From assembly GCA_963707015.1 (NCBI GenBank), contig CAVPOO010000015.1, forward strand, positions 248,001 to 312,000: 64,000 bases of DNA. The letters are read 5' to 3'. Origin of the DNA: CAVPOO01 sp963707015 (GTDB lineage Bacteria; Pseudomonadota; Gammaproteobacteria; Thiohalobacterales; Thiohalobacteraceae). The notes below the pieces were generated by a model. It was given only the letters and a program-made list of their open reading frames with translations, was not told where the DNA came from and did not search any database. Both the position numbers and the translations under genes were made by a program. Shown in pieces: positions 1 to 9,536 of this stretch; position 1 is the stretch's first letter, and every line of letters starts with the position of its first letter.

Positions 1-1
1 C

Positions 2-814
2 GACTACTATCCCATCGGTGCGGCGACGGCCCTGGCCGAGTACACCGGCGGGCGCCTCAAACTGCACTGGGAGGGGATTCTCAACAACGTGTTTGATCCG
101 AATCCCTACCGTCAGCGTGGCGGCTGGTTCCTCGGCTTCACCCACAATATGCACTTCGATGTCCGGCTCAATGACGACTTCCCGCTCAGCATCAGCGCGG
201 GCAAGCGCATCACGCGGGTAACCATCGATGACGGCACAGACGCCAGGAACCCCGGCTGCACCGGCGCACCCTGTTCAGGTGCCAACTGGGATCTCGGTAA
301 CCCGCGGAAGATCGATGACAGCGAGATATACACCCTGGCCTCCTGCTATCCGCACGGCAACCCGGTCGACGAGGTGTGCCGCACCGCGGGTGCGACCAAC
401 CTCCGCTTCATCCAAGGTGTACAGGAAACCTGCGACATGAATGTTGCGGCAACCTTCAACGGCCCGGCTGGAACGGTTATTAGAAACTGCCAGCTAGACG
501 TGACCAATGATGGCAACTTCATGGTCGTTCCGCCGGTGAACGACGAGAACATCTGGGACCCGGTGCGATTCGCCAACGGCGGTCCACTGTTCCTCAAGGT
601 GGCACCGGATAACTTCGTGCATCCGGTCGACGCCCTGCGCCGCTACCTGGCCAGCCACGATGTAACTCTGGCGGATCATGGTCTTGGCAGGGTCAACGCC
701 GTAGACGGCGTGCCGGAGTCCGAGTTCGGCGGTCCGGGTATCGTGCAGCCCACCCAGGGTGCCGGTCCGGCCTGGCTGAAACGCGAGTTCATCGAGACCA
801 AGCACCACCACTGA
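2..814 (+). CDS. 5'-nucleotidase/SoxB-like protein, C-terminal part (partial)
   Basis: The open frame enters from before the window and ends at TGA 812–814, giving about 270 residues. The sequence around GGWFLGFTHNMHFDVRL followed by GKRITRVTIDDG resembles the C-terminal substrate-binding domain of 5'-nucleotidase/UshA/SoxB phosphoesterases, where a conserved GG...(V/L)..D..G.R(I/V) stretch precedes the Y(T/K)(V/L)A strand; here YTLASC follows. A cysteine-containing insertion (residues near CTGAPC) is not typical. The tail VDALRRYLASHDV fits the last helix of that domain. The catalytic metallophosphatase domain lies outside the window, so substrate (nucleotide or, for SoxB, thiosulfate-derived sulfane) cannot be judged. 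Family membership is inferred from short motifs only. Confidence 0.55.
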   Translation, partial: DYYPIGAATALAEYTGGRLKLHWEGILNNVFDPNPYRQRGGWFLGFTHNMHFDVRLNDDFPLSISAGKRITRVTIDDGTDARNPGCTGAPCSGANWDLGNPRKIDDSEIYTLASCYPHGNPVDEVCRTAGATNLRFIQGVQETCDMNVAATFNGPAGTVIRNCQLDVTNDGNFMVVPPVNDENIWDPVRFANGGPLFLKVAPDNFVHPVDALRRYLASHDVTLADHGLGRVNAVDGVPESEFGGPGIVQPTQGAGPAWLKREFIETKHHH

Positions 815-841
815 GCGGAAGCCGCCCCAAGGCGGCGATGA

Positions 842-886
842 GGGTGGCAGGGTCCGTCGGCGCGGCGCCGACGGACCCTGCCACCC
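842..886. terminator. Long perfect inverted repeat, probable terminator
   Basis: Bases 842–863 and 865–886 are exact reverse complements (22 bp arms, one central base), starting GGGTGGCAGGGTCCG. It lies 28 bp after the stop of the partial nucleotidase gene. Only a weak T-rich stretch follows (CCCTTTCTCTG), so it is not a textbook rho-independent terminator; the arm length is also unusually long. Confidence 0.6.
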
Positions 887-1385
887 AACCCTTTCTCTGA
901 AAGTCTGGTGCAAACGCCCGCCAACACCGCGCATGCCGGCACCAGGCCCCCGCCCTGATCAACAGGCGGCCAGGCAAACCAAGACGCGCCCGCCTCGACC
1001 AGGGCGCTGCTACCCGACCCCTGCGGGCACGGTGAACCGCGACGGCTCATCTGCAGGTCACATGTCCGGGTCTCATGGCGAACTCCCCCGCCGCCGGATC
1101 GCAGTGTGCGGTTGGCTCCCGGCTGCCAGGTGTGCAATCCGGACCGCTGCGGGGAAGTGCAGGCGCACCCGCATCCTTCAAAACCTCTGCCACGACGCGG
1201 CGATGGCCGATAATGCGCACGCTGTTTGTTGTCCTGTACCAGACGTGTTAAAACTACGCCGGGTCGTCTAATGGATTAGCAGGTGCAGTGATCCCTTGTT
1301 GTCTTTCAGCTCCAACCATTCAGTTATTTCCCGGCGCATCATCACGCATGATGTCCTGTCCGCAACCGCGACGGCCAGGGGTTTC
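887..1385. other. Intergenic stretch without recognisable gene
   Basis: About 500 bp between the inverted repeat and the transglycosylase start. The short open frames here have no recognisable protein features and no convincing ribosome-binding site. It presumably holds the slt promoter, but no clear -35/-10 pair was found by eye. Confidence 0.5.
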
Positions 1386-3311
1386 GTGCGCGTGCTGAAG
1401 CGGCTGCTGCTGATGGTGCTGCTGCTGGCAAGTGCCGGTGCCATCCCTGCCTCTTTCGATACGCAACGCCAACAGTTTCTGGATGCCCGCGCAGCGCTGA
1501 GTGCCGGTGACACGACCCGCTTTCGTGAGATCGCGGCGGGTCTCAGAGACTATCCGCTCTACCCCTATCTGCGCTATGCCGAGCTGCGACGCGGCTGGGC
1601 CGAGCAGCAAGACGAAGACATCCGGGCATTCCTGGAAGCGTATGCCGAATTACCGCTGGCCGATCTGCTTCGCAGCAGCTGGCTCAGGCACCTGGGAAAG
1701 CAGCAGCAGTGGGAGCGATTCCTGGCATTTTATCGCGGATCGCAGTCGACCGAACTCGCGTGCTACAAACTTCAGGCGGAGTCTTCTGAACCACCGACCG
1801 AGGTCTGGCTGGATCAGGCACAGGCACTGTGGCTCGTCGGGCATTCCCAGCCGGATGCCTGCGATCCGGTGTTCGAGAAGCTTGCCGACAGCCCGCGCAT
1901 GACGCGGGAACTGGTGTGGTCGCGTATTCGCCTGGCGTTCGGGAAAGGGAAACTCGGGCTCGCATCCTATCTGGCGCGCCGGCTGCCGGAGCCGGATCGG
2001 CACTGGGTGGGCCGCTGGCGTCGTGCGCACGTGCGCCCCGCCGAGATGCTCGCCGACCCGGCCATGCAGAGCGACACAGTCGTGACACGCGACATTGTTC
2101 TGCATGCCCTGAAACGGCTGGGCCGAGGCGATGCGAGCGCCGCCCGGCAACGCTGGCTGGCACTGCGCGACAAATACGGGTTTTCGGATCAGCAGCGTGC
2201 CGAACTCGAGCGCAGCCTGGCCCTGTACGCGGCCTACGAACGTGATCCAAATGCCTTTGCATGGCTGGGCGAGTTACCCGCATCTGTCGTCGACGACAAG
2301 GTCATCGAGTGGCGCGCACGCAGCGCCCTGCGCACCCGGAACTGGGAGGGCCTGCTGGCATCGATCAAGGCCATGGACGCCTCGCGGCTCGAGTCCAGCG
2401 AATGGCGCTACTGGAAGGCTTATGCGCTGGAACAGCTCGACCAGGAGGCCGTCGCCATGGCCTTCTTCGGGGAGCTTGCCGGCAAACGCGACTATTACGG
2501 TTTTCTCGCCGCCGACCAGCTCGACTGGACATACACGCTGAACCACGATGGCATCGCGTCCGAGGAAGCGGAGCTGAATGCCCTGCTCGCCCGCTATCCC
2601 GGCCTGGTGCGCGCGCGCGAGCTCTTCCTCGCCGGCGAGGCACAGGACGCGCGCCGCGAATGGCGTTACCTGATCAATACGCTGACGCCGCGTGAGCTGG
2701 AACTGGCCGCGCTGCTCGCCCACCGCTGGGGCTGGCATGACCGTGCGATCCTGACGGCCGCTCGCGCCGGCCATCTCGATGATCTCGAGTTGCGCTTTCC
2801 GGTGCTGTACGAGGAACAGGTGGGCACAGTCGCCAAGGCCTTTGACCTGGAGCCGGCCTGGATCTTTGGCGTCATGCGGCAGGAAAGTGCCTTTATGGCG
2901 GATGCCCGCTCGCCGGCCGGCGCACTGGGGCTGATGCAGCTCATGCCGGCCACGGGCCGCAGCACGGCACGGCTGCTGGAACTGCCGAAACCCAGCCGCC
3001 AGACCCTGCTGCAGGCGGATCCGAATATCCGCATCGGCAGCGGCTACCTGCGGCACATCCTCGACCGCTTCGACGGCAACCAGGCGCTCGCCACGGCCGC
3101 CTATAACGCCGGCCCGCGGCGGGTGAAAGGCTGGCTGCCCGAGGACGAATCGCTCCCCGGCCCCGTGTGGGTCGACACCATACCCTTCACGGAGACACGC
3201 CGTTACGTGCGCGCCGTGCTGGCCTTCACGACCGTCTACGAGTCGAAGCTCGAGCGGCCGCTCACGCGACTTTCTCAGCGCATGCCCCCGGTGCAGAAGA
3301 GCAGCAACTGA
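1386..3311 (+). CDS. slt: Soluble lytic murein transglycosylase
   Basis: Periplasmic enzyme that cleaves the MurNAc–GlcNAc bond of peptidoglycan to give 1,6-anhydromuropeptides. The frame is open from 1296, but GTG 1386 is the better start: AGGGG sits just upstream and the product then begins with a signal peptide (KRLLLMVLLLASAGAIPA). Length from there is 641 residues, close to the 645 of E. coli Slt70. After a long helical superhelix the C-terminal SLT domain shows the catalytic glutamate in RQESAF (about residue 500), then ARSPAGALGLMQLMPATG, YNAGPRRVKGW and IPFTETRRYV, all classic family-1 motifs. It is followed after 85 bp by the SDR-like gene. Confidence 0.95.
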   Translation: MRVLKRLLLMVLLLASAGAIPASFDTQRQQFLDARAALSAGDTTRFREIAAGLRDYPLYPYLRYAELRRGWAEQQDEDIRAFLEAYAELPLADLLRSSWLRHLGKQQQWERFLAFYRGSQSTELACYKLQAESSEPPTEVWLDQAQALWLVGHSQPDACDPVFEKLADSPRMTRELVWSRIRLAFGKGKLGLASYLARRLPEPDRHWVGRWRRAHVRPAEMLADPAMQSDTVVTRDIVLHALKRLGRGDASAARQRWLALRDKYGFSDQQRAELERSLALYAAYERDPNAFAWLGELPASVVDDKVIEWRARSALRTRNWEGLLASIKAMDASRLESSEWRYWKAYALEQLDQEAVAMAFFGELAGKRDYYGFLAADQLDWTYTLNHDGIASEEAELNALLARYPGLVRARELFLAGEAQDARREWRYLINTLTPRELELAALLAHRWGWHDRAILTAARAGHLDDLELRFPVLYEEQVGTVAKAFDLEPAWIFGVMRQESAFMADARSPAGALGLMQLMPATGRSTARLLELPKPSRQTLLQADPNIRIGSGYLRHILDRFDGNQALATAAYNAGPRRVKGWLPEDESLPGPVWVDTIPFTETRRYVRAVLAFTTVYESKLERPLTRLSQRMPPVQKSSN

Positions 3312-3396
3312 ACCGGCTGACTTGACCTCGGGCAGCCAGCTCGCCACTATTTGCGGCATGGGGTCCATGCTCAACTGACAATTCTGCGGTCCGGCA

Positions 3397-4353
3397 ATGA
3401 AAGAACAGACAATCTGCATGCTCGGCGGGACCGGTTTCGTTGGCCGCCACCTCGCCAACCGGCTAGCCGACCAGGGTTACCAGGTACGCATTCCGACGCG
3501 GCGCCGGGAACGGCACCGGGCACTGCTCGTCAATCCGCGTATCACGCTGACAGAGGCGGACATTTTCAATGCCGATGCGCTGCGCGCCCAGTTGACCGGC
3601 TGTGATGCGGTCATCAATCTCGTCGGCATACTCAACGAGTCCGGCGCTTCCAGCTTTGCACGCGCACATGTCGAGCTGGCCCGGCAGGTCGTTCAGGCCT
3701 GTCGCGAAACGGGGGTAAGGCGAGTGCTGCACATGAGCGCGCTCAACGCCAGCGCCAGTGAGACGCTCAGTCAATACCTGCGTACCAAGGGCCAGGCCGA
3801 GGACCTGGTGCACGCTGCGGCAAGCCAGGGCCTGCAGGTCACCAGTTTCCAACCCTCGGTCATCTTCGGACCCGATGACAGTCTGTTCAATCGCTTCGCG
3901 CAGCTTCTGCGACTCACGCCACTGGTCTTTCCGCTGGCCTGTCCGGATGCTCGCATCACGCCAGTCTACGTGGGCGATGTCGTCGACGCGTTTACGCTGG
4001 CGCTGGAAGATCCCGCAACCATTGGCAAACGCTTCGAGCTGTGCGGACCCGAGGTCTACACCCTGCGCGAGCTGGTCGTCTATACCGCGGCCACGCTGAA
4101 TCTGCACCGCCGCGTGCTCGGCCTCGGCACCCGCCTGTCCCGGCTGCAGGCGCGGCTTCTGGAGTTCGTGCCGGGCAAACCCTTTTCCAGAGACAATTTC
4201 TTCTCGCTCCAGAAAGACGGGGTCTGCACGCATAACGGGCTGGACAGCCTCAATATCACACCCACATCCATTCACGCTGTCGTGCCCCTGTCGCTGGGCG
4301 GCCGGAGTATGCGCGGTCGCTACCGCGGCTATCGCAGCGACGCCCGGCGCTAA
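3397..4353 (+). CDS. NDUFA9-like atypical short-chain dehydrogenase
   Basis: 318-residue NAD(P)-binding protein of the extended/atypical SDR class related to the complex I accessory subunit NDUFA9 and NAD-dependent epimerases. The N-terminal Rossmann motif GGTGFVG is at residues 10–16; a second landmark is HMSALNAS followed by Y..(T)KG.AE, and QPSVIFGPDDSLFNRFA is typical of this subfamily. No signal peptide or membrane span is evident. It lies between slt and cca, a neighbourhood often seen in gammaproteobacteria. The substrate is unknown; a role in redox sensing or quinone metabolism is only suggested by the family. Confidence 0.8.
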   Translation: MKEQTICMLGGTGFVGRHLANRLADQGYQVRIPTRRRERHRALLVNPRITLTEADIFNADALRAQLTGCDAVINLVGILNESGASSFARAHVELARQVVQACRETGVRRVLHMSALNASASETLSQYLRTKGQAEDLVHAAASQGLQVTSFQPSVIFGPDDSLFNRFAQLLRLTPLVFPLACPDARITPVYVGDVVDAFTLALEDPATIGKRFELCGPEVYTLRELVVYTAATLNLHRRVLGLGTRLSRLQARLLEFVPGKPFSRDNFFSLQKDGVCTHNGLDSLNITPTSIHAVVPLSLGGRSMRGRYRGYRSDARR

Positions 4354-4496
4354 TCAATTTTCGCGCGTCGCGTCCGTGGCAGGCCACCGGGCCTGCCTGA
4401 GAGCACCCGCCTTACTCCTTGGCTGTTTATTCGGTATCCTGACCCCATGTCGTTCCACCGTACTCCCGCGATAGCGGTCCGGGTCGGACCTTTCCC

Positions 4497-5723
4497 ATGA
4501 AAATCTACCTGGTCGGCGGCGCCGTCCGCGACAGACTGCTCGGCCTGCCGGTCAGGGAACGCGACTGGGTCGTCGTCGGCGCCACGGCGGACGAAATGAT
4601 CCGGCTCGGCTATACGCCGGTGGGCAAGGACTTCCCGGTTTTCCTGCACCCGGAAACCCGCGAGGAATATGCGCTGGCTCGCACCGAGCGCAAACAGGGG
4701 CACGGCTACACGGGTTTTGTGGTGCACGCGAGCCCCGAGGTCACGCTGGTAGACGATCTCAGACGCCGCGATCTCACCATAAACGCCATGGCCGAGTCTG
4801 CAGACGGTGAGCTGATCGACCCCTTTCACGGCAAGGACGATCTCGACGCAGGTCTCCTGCGCCACGTGTCCCCGGCCTTTGTCGAAGACCCGGTCCGCAT
4901 CCTGCGTGTCGCACGTTTTGCCGCGCGCTTTGCCAAATGGGGATTCAAGGTTGCGCATGACACCCATGCCTTGATGCAACGGATGGTTACCAATGGCGAG
5001 GTCGACCATCTGGTGGCGGAGCGCGTGTGGACAGAAACCGCCAGGGCCCTCGGCGAGGCGGCGCCGGTTCGCTTCTTCGAGGTGTTGCGCCGCTGCGGCG
5101 CCCTGGCCCGTCTGTTTCCCGAGATCGACCGGCTCTACGGCGTGGAGCAGTCCGCCGCCCATCATCCCGAAATCGACAGCGGTGTGCACAGCATGCTGGT
5201 GCTGGCGCAGGCCGCGAAACTGAGCCCGGACCCGGTGGTGCGGTTCGCGGCACTGGTTCACGATCTGGGTAAGGCCGAGACGGCCCCCGAGGAACTGCCG
5301 CACCATGCGGGTCACGAGGTACGCAGCGTCGCCTTGGTAAGGCAGCTGTGCACGCGCCTGCGGGCGCCCAATGAGTTCCGCGAACTGGCGGAACTGGCGG
5401 CCGGTTACCATACGCACTGCCACCGCGCGCTCGAACTGCAAACCACGACGCTCCTCGATACCTTGCAGGCGCTCGATGCCTTCCGCCGACCCGATCGGTT
5501 CGAAAAGTTCCTGCTTGCCTGCGAAGCCGACAGCCGCGGCCGGCAGGGCTTCGAAGACCAGCCCTATCCGCAGGCCGGCTACCTGCGAGGGGCAAGAGAC
5601 GCGGCAGCAGCCGTGGATGCCAGCGCCTTCCACACCGCGCAGATGTCCGGACAGGAGATCGGTGAGCGGCTGCATAGCGAACGCATTGCGGCGATCGATA
5701 ATTTCCGCCAACGCAATTCGTGA
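4497..5723 (+). CDS. cca: Multifunctional CCA-adding tRNA nucleotidyltransferase
   Basis: Adds or repairs the 3'-terminal CCA of tRNAs. 408 residues against 412 in E. coli. The nucleotidyltransferase head shows GGAVRD (7–12), the acidic ERDWVVVGAT metal site (21–30), EYALARTERK and DLRRRDLTINA, which together mark a class II enzyme. The C-terminal HD phosphohydrolase domain, found only in the gammaproteobacterial multifunctional form, is present with VHDLGK (His/Asp about 255–256) and HHAGHE. ATG 4497 aligns with the E. coli start. Confidence 0.96.
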   Translation: MKIYLVGGAVRDRLLGLPVRERDWVVVGATADEMIRLGYTPVGKDFPVFLHPETREEYALARTERKQGHGYTGFVVHASPEVTLVDDLRRRDLTINAMAESADGELIDPFHGKDDLDAGLLRHVSPAFVEDPVRILRVARFAARFAKWGFKVAHDTHALMQRMVTNGEVDHLVAERVWTETARALGEAAPVRFFEVLRRCGALARLFPEIDRLYGVEQSAAHHPEIDSGVHSMLVLAQAAKLSPDPVVRFAALVHDLGKAETAPEELPHHAGHEVRSVALVRQLCTRLRAPNEFRELAELAAGYHTHCHRALELQTTTLLDTLQALDAFRRPDRFEKFLLACEADSRGRQGFEDQPYPQAGYLRGARDAAAAVDASAFHTAQMSGQEIGERLHSERIAAIDNFRQRNS

Positions 5724-5781
5724 TTTCTCTGCGGCTGCAAATACAGGCAGGAGCGGGACGTATGGCCTGGCAGGCGAGCGG

Positions 5782-6579
5782 TCAAGCGAACAGGAGGATC
5801 AGCACAGCGCCGAGCAGCAGACGGTAGACAACGAAGGGCATAAAGCCGATGCGGTCGAGCAGCTTGAGAAAGAAGTGGATGCAAAGGTAGGCGCTGGCAG
5901 CCGACAGCGCGACCCCCAGCACCAGACTGTTCCAGTCAACCGGCGCCGCGGCCTCGATCAGCCGCCGGGTCTCGAAGCCGGCCGCCAGCACGATCACCGG
6001 GATCGATAACAGAAAAGAGAAGCGTGCCGCAGCCGGTCGGGTAAGTCCCAACATCAATCCGGCAGTCATGGTTATGCCCGATCGCGAGGTACCCGGGATC
6101 AGTGCCAGGGCCTGGGCGAGACCGATGACCAGCACATCCCGCCAGCCGATACTGTACTCATCACGCCGGTGGATAGCCCGAACATCGGCCCAGCCAAGCA
6201 ACAAACCGAACCCGATCGTCGTCGCGGCAATCACCATCGGCGATCGCAGGTAGGTTTCTATGCCGTGGTTAAACGCCAGGCCGGCGAGACCGACGGGCAG
6301 GGTTCCCAATGCCACCGCCCAGGCGAGCCGGCTCTCTGCAGTTTGTCCCCGGCCCGTCAGTGATCCCAGCCAGTCAGCGAGCATACGCAGCACCTCGTGG
6401 CGGAAGTAAGCGATCACGGCGGTCAGGGTACCGAAATGGACGGCGACATCGAATGCCAGGCCCTGATCGGGCCAGTCGACCAGCCGTGGCAACAGGATCA
6501 GATGCGCCGAACTCGAGATCGGCAGGAATTCGGTCAGGCCCTGCAGCAGCGCCAGCGCGATAATGTGCAAAACATCCAC
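5782..6579 (-). CDS. uppP: Undecaprenyl-diphosphatase (UppP/BacA)
   Basis: Integral membrane enzyme that dephosphorylates undecaprenyl diphosphate to recycle the lipid carrier for peptidoglycan and other envelope polymers; high dosage gives bacitracin resistance. 265 residues, start GTG at 6579 with GGGAG upstream. The two signature regions are present: LTEFLPISSSAHL near residue 15 and PGTSRSGITMTAGL near residue 160, with about eight hydrophobic spans. It points toward cca (convergent), 58 bp between stops. Confidence 0.95.
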   Translation of the reverse strand: MDVLHIIALALLQGLTEFLPISSSAHLILLPRLVDWPDQGLAFDVAVHFGTLTAVIAYFRHEVLRMLADWLGSLTGRGQTAESRLAWAVALGTLPVGLAGLAFNHGIETYLRSPMVIAATTIGFGLLLGWADVRAIHRRDEYSIGWRDVLVIGLAQALALIPGTSRSGITMTAGLMLGLTRPAAARFSFLLSIPVIVLAAGFETRRLIEAAAPVDWNSLVLGVALSAASAYLCIHFFLKLLDRIGFMPFVVYRLLLGAVLILLFA

Positions 6580-6675
6580 AATCCGTTTCTCCCGGTCAAC
6601 CGACCCGGCGACCTCCAGTCAGCCGGCCCAATACGCCGGCGCAGTATTGTCATTCAGTCCGCACCGGCAAGCCGG

Positions 6676-6780
<105 letters not shown>

Positions 6781-6786
6781 CCCTCC

Positions 6787-8004
6787 TCACAACCGCCCCC
6801 GAAGATCCTGGGCCCGGAAACCCGGAGGAAGACCCGGCTGACCGCGCGTCAGAAGCATCGCCTTGAAACGCTCACCCATTTCGCCAGGCAGCATCAGGAG
6901 CTTCGCCTGGCGGACCGTCTCCAGGTATTCGACACCCGAGTCAGGCTCCTGCTCAGCCAGCAAGGGCTCAATGCCGGCATCCAGCAGGAAATGCGCCTGT
7001 GTGACAAAGCCGCTCACTGCGAGGCCACTGGCACTGGCTGCCTCTGCCAGGGCCGTGAAATCAACAGACGCGGTGATATCCTGAAGCCCGGGCAGCAGGA
7101 AAGGATCGCCGTGGGCACGGTGCCGATAGTGGCACATGAGGGTTCCGCTGCTGCGCTGCGGATGATAGTAGTCTCTGCGCGGATACCCGTAGTCGAAAAA
7201 CAGCATGGCCCCGCCGGCAAGGTGCTCCGCAATTGCCGACAGCCAGGGCTTTAGACCCAGGTTGACTTCGGAGACATACGGCTCGGGCAAGCCGGGACCG
7301 AGAGCGAGCGCCTCGATTCCCGCAAGCAGCTCGGGATCGGCGACCGGGGCCTCGTGCCACTGGAAACGGTTGTCGTCCCAGGCAACCCGGCATTCCTGCA
7401 GCAGCCCGGCCCGGCGCGCAAAGCGGTGGACCGGCAAGGCATCGATCACCTCATTGGCGATCATCAGACCACGGACGGGAGCACCCGGCAGCCGGTCAAG
7501 CCAGTGGACCCGTGTGAGCAGCTGCGGCACCTGCTGCGCGAGGGTCTGTCGCTGACGCTCACGCAACTCGCCGCTACGCTCGAGGATCAGGTAGCGATCC
7601 GGCAGACAGCCGAGGTGTTCGAGCTCTGCCAGGAGCCCGGCTGCCATGCTGCCGCTGCCGGCACCCAGCTCCAGGAGCTCGTCGCCCTGCGACTCGCCAA
7701 GCACCGCTTCACAGGTACGCGCAAGACAGCGTGCGAACAGGGGCGAAAGCTCCGGGGCGGTCACGAAGTCCCCACCGCGGCCGAACTTGCGCAGGCCGGC
7801 ACTGTAGTAACCGGCGCCGGGCGCATAGAGCACCTGCTCCATGTACTGCGCAAAGGAGATTGATCCCCCCGCCTGATGGATCTGCTCACGCAGGGATTGC
7901 ACGAGGGACTCGCTCAGTTGGCGTGCCTGTGGATCGGGGACGGGCCAGTCCGCAGGAATGTCCCAGGGTGAACAGCCCCCCGGCCGCCTTGCATCCTGGA
8001 TCAA
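6787..8004 (-). CDS. Class I SAM-dependent methyltransferase, MidA/NDUFAF7 family
   Basis: 405-residue protein of the COG1565 family. NDUFAF7 in mitochondria methylates an arginine of complex I subunit NDUFS2; bacterial targets are not settled. The family marks are SISFAQYMEQVLYAPGAGYY (about 44–63), the SAM loop LELGAGSGSM, ANEVIDALPVHRF and FFDYGYP. The reading starts at TTG 8004, overlapping the folK TGA by four bases (TTGA), which implies translational coupling; no strong ribosome-binding site is visible and a later start cannot be excluded. The NDUFA9-like gene about 2.4 kb away is a second relative of a complex I accessory factor. Confidence 0.85.
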   Translation of the reverse strand: MIQDARRPGGCSPWDIPADWPVPDPQARQLSESLVQSLREQIHQAGGSISFAQYMEQVLYAPGAGYYSAGLRKFGRGGDFVTAPELSPLFARCLARTCEAVLGESQGDELLELGAGSGSMAAGLLAELEHLGCLPDRYLILERSGELRERQRQTLAQQVPQLLTRVHWLDRLPGAPVRGLMIANEVIDALPVHRFARRAGLLQECRVAWDDNRFQWHEAPVADPELLAGIEALALGPGLPEPYVSEVNLGLKPWLSAIAEHLAGGAMLFFDYGYPRRDYYHPQRSSGTLMCHYRHRAHGDPFLLPGLQDITASVDFTALAEAASASGLAVSGFVTQAHFLLDAGIEPLLAEQEPDSGVEYLETVRQAKLLMLPGEMGERFKAMLLTRGQPGLPPGFRAQDLRGRL

Positions 8005-8489
8005 CAGGAAAACTCAACCGGCCACAGGGCCTGCTGATCGTCGGCGAAGGCGCGCCACATCTCGGCAAAGGTCTGGCGGGTAACAGGATGGCGCCGCTCC
8101 CCGGCGAGTTCTGCGAGCGGCTTAAGGACAAATGCCTGGTGGGTGATTTCCTCTCGGGGTATCACCAGGCCCGCATCGTTGAGGATCAGATCGTCGTACA
8201 GCAGCAGGTCAATATCGAGTGTGCGTGATGCAAGGCGCGGACCGTCGCGCCGGCGACCATGCGCCTCCTCTATACGATGCAATCGATCAACAATCTCGTA
8301 GGGGCTGCTCCGGGTCGTAAAGCCGGCCACGAGATTAAAGAAGTCACCGCCTTCGAAGCCAACGGCCTTGCTCTCATAAACCGTCGAAAGGTCCAGCTTC
8401 CCGAACAGTTCCGACAGCCTGTGCAGGGCACCGCGAATGTGCGCTTCGCGATCGATATTGCTGCCAATACTGACGTACACCCGTGCCAT
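8001..8489 (-). CDS. folK: HPPK, 6-hydroxymethyl-7,8-dihydropterin pyrophosphokinase
   Basis: Transfers pyrophosphate from ATP to 6-hydroxymethyl-dihydropterin in folate synthesis. 162 residues with VSIGSNIDRE (6–15), the pterin-binding region YESKAVGFEGGDFFNLV and the signature RTLDIDLLLYDD with its Mg-binding aspartates. It follows folB by 5 bp, so two consecutive folate steps are encoded in one minus-strand operon. Confidence 0.95.
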   Translation of the reverse strand: MARVYVSIGSNIDREAHIRGALHRLSELFGKLDLSTVYESKAVGFEGGDFFNLVAGFTTRSSPYEIVDRLHRIEEAHGRRRDGPRLASRTLDIDLLLYDDLILNDAGLVIPREEITHQAFVLKPLAELAGERRHPVTRQTFAEMWRAFADDQQALWPVEFSC

Positions 8490-8494
8490 GCATC

Positions 8495-8851
8495 TCAGCC
8501 CATTTGACCCCGTTCAATGATGACGCCGACATCCCGGGCCCCGCGCACGGCACCCGTCTTGTTCAGCCGCAAGCGCAACCACGGGACCTGGAATTCATTC
8601 AGCACCAGTTGGGCGACGCGTTCCGCCAGGGTTTCGACCAGCTGGAACTGGCTTTCTTCCACGAAACTGATCACGCGTTTCGCAACCGCTTTGTAGTTCA
8701 GGGTATCCTCGATGGCGTCGCTGGCGGCTGCCTTGCGCATGTCGGCTGCCATCTCCAGGTCCAGACTCACGGTCTGTCTGATACGCCGCTCCCATTCATA
8801 GATTCCGATGACCGTGTCGATGCGCAGGTCCCGGAGAAAAATAATGTCCAT
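8495..8851 (-). CDS. folB: Dihydroneopterin aldolase
   Basis: Cleaves 7,8-dihydroneopterin to 6-hydroxymethyl-dihydropterin and glycolaldehyde. The frame is open to 8953, but ATG 8851 (MDIIFLRDLRIDTVIGIYEWERR) matches the family start and has GAGG eight bases upstream; product 118 residues, the normal size. Characteristic residues are the G-I-Y/F-E-WER motif, LNYKAV, and LVETLAERVA containing the substrate-binding glutamate. It is divergent from plsY, with 82 bp between the two starts serving both promoters. Confidence 0.94.
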   Translation of the reverse strand: MDIIFLRDLRIDTVIGIYEWERRIRQTVSLDLEMAADMRKAAASDAIEDTLNYKAVAKRVISFVEESQFQLVETLAERVAQLVLNEFQVPWLRLRLNKTGAVRGARDVGVIIERGQMG

Positions 8852-8933
8852 AGCTGGCCTCTTCGTCTGCGCAGCCACTATAGAGGCTGAATCAATACTT
8901 GACCAGCCTGGCGGCAGCGATTCCAATACCCCC

Positions 8934-9536
8934 ATGTTCGAAGACATTCTCATCGTTCTCGCGGGCTACCTGATCGGTTCCGTATCCACGGCCGTGGTCG
9001 TAGGCCGCCTGCTGGGCACCGCGGATCCACGCGCCGAGGGCTCAAGAAACCCCGGCGCAACCAATATGCTGCGTCTGGGCGGCAAGAAGGCCGGTGCGCT
9101 TACGCTCCTCGGCGATATGCTCAAGGGCCTTGTGGCCGTGCTGCTGGCGCGCTTTCTCGATGCCTCGGTAACCGTTCAGGCGGCTACCGCAGTCGCGGCG
9201 TTTCTGGGTCATCTCTACCCCCTGTACTTCGGCTTCAAGGGCGGCAAAGGCGTGGCCACGGCACTGGGCGTCATGTTGGGGCTGCACTGGCCGGCAGGAC
9301 TGGCCACTGTCCTGACCTGGCTCGTGGTTGCCAGCCTGTTCCGCATCTCCTCACTCGCGGCCCTGGTCGCCGTGGCTCTGGCACCCGCCTACTTCTGGTG
9401 GCTGCGTCCCGAACCCAGCTTCATGATCGCCCTGGTCGGCATGACCCTCATGCTCTACTGGCGGCACCGCGAAAACATCCGCAATCTGATCGCCGGGACA
9501 GAAGGAAAGATCGGAGTCGACTCGGATCGGGACTGA
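8934..9536 (+). CDS. plsY: Acyl-phosphate:glycerol-3-phosphate acyltransferase
   Basis: Membrane enzyme that makes 1-acyl-glycerol-3-phosphate from acyl phosphate, the first phospholipid step with PlsX. ATG 8934 gives a 200-residue protein with about five membrane spans. The three active-site loops are visible: GSRNPGATNMLR (about 37–48), GFKGGKGVATALG (about 101–113) and the C-terminal RHRENIRNLIAGTE. Length and start agree with the family (205 residues in E. coli). Confidence 0.95.
   Translation: MFEDILIVLAGYLIGSVSTAVVVGRLLGTADPRAEGSRNPGATNMLRLGGKKAGALTLLGDMLKGLVAVLLARFLDASVTVQAATAVAAFLGHLYPLYFGFKGGKGVATALGVMLGLHWPAGLATVLTWLVVASLFRISSLAALVAVALAPAYFWWLRPEPSFMIALVGMTLMLYWRHRENIRNLIAGTEGKIGVDSDRD

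Noticed and set aside
1252..1290. tRNA-Glu-like D-arm (TCGTCTAATGG)
   Set aside because: No matching acceptor stem, anticodon arm or T-loop follows within 80 bases.
4350..5711. 453-codon open frame antisense to cca
   Set aside because: Same reason: cca is clearly the coding strand.
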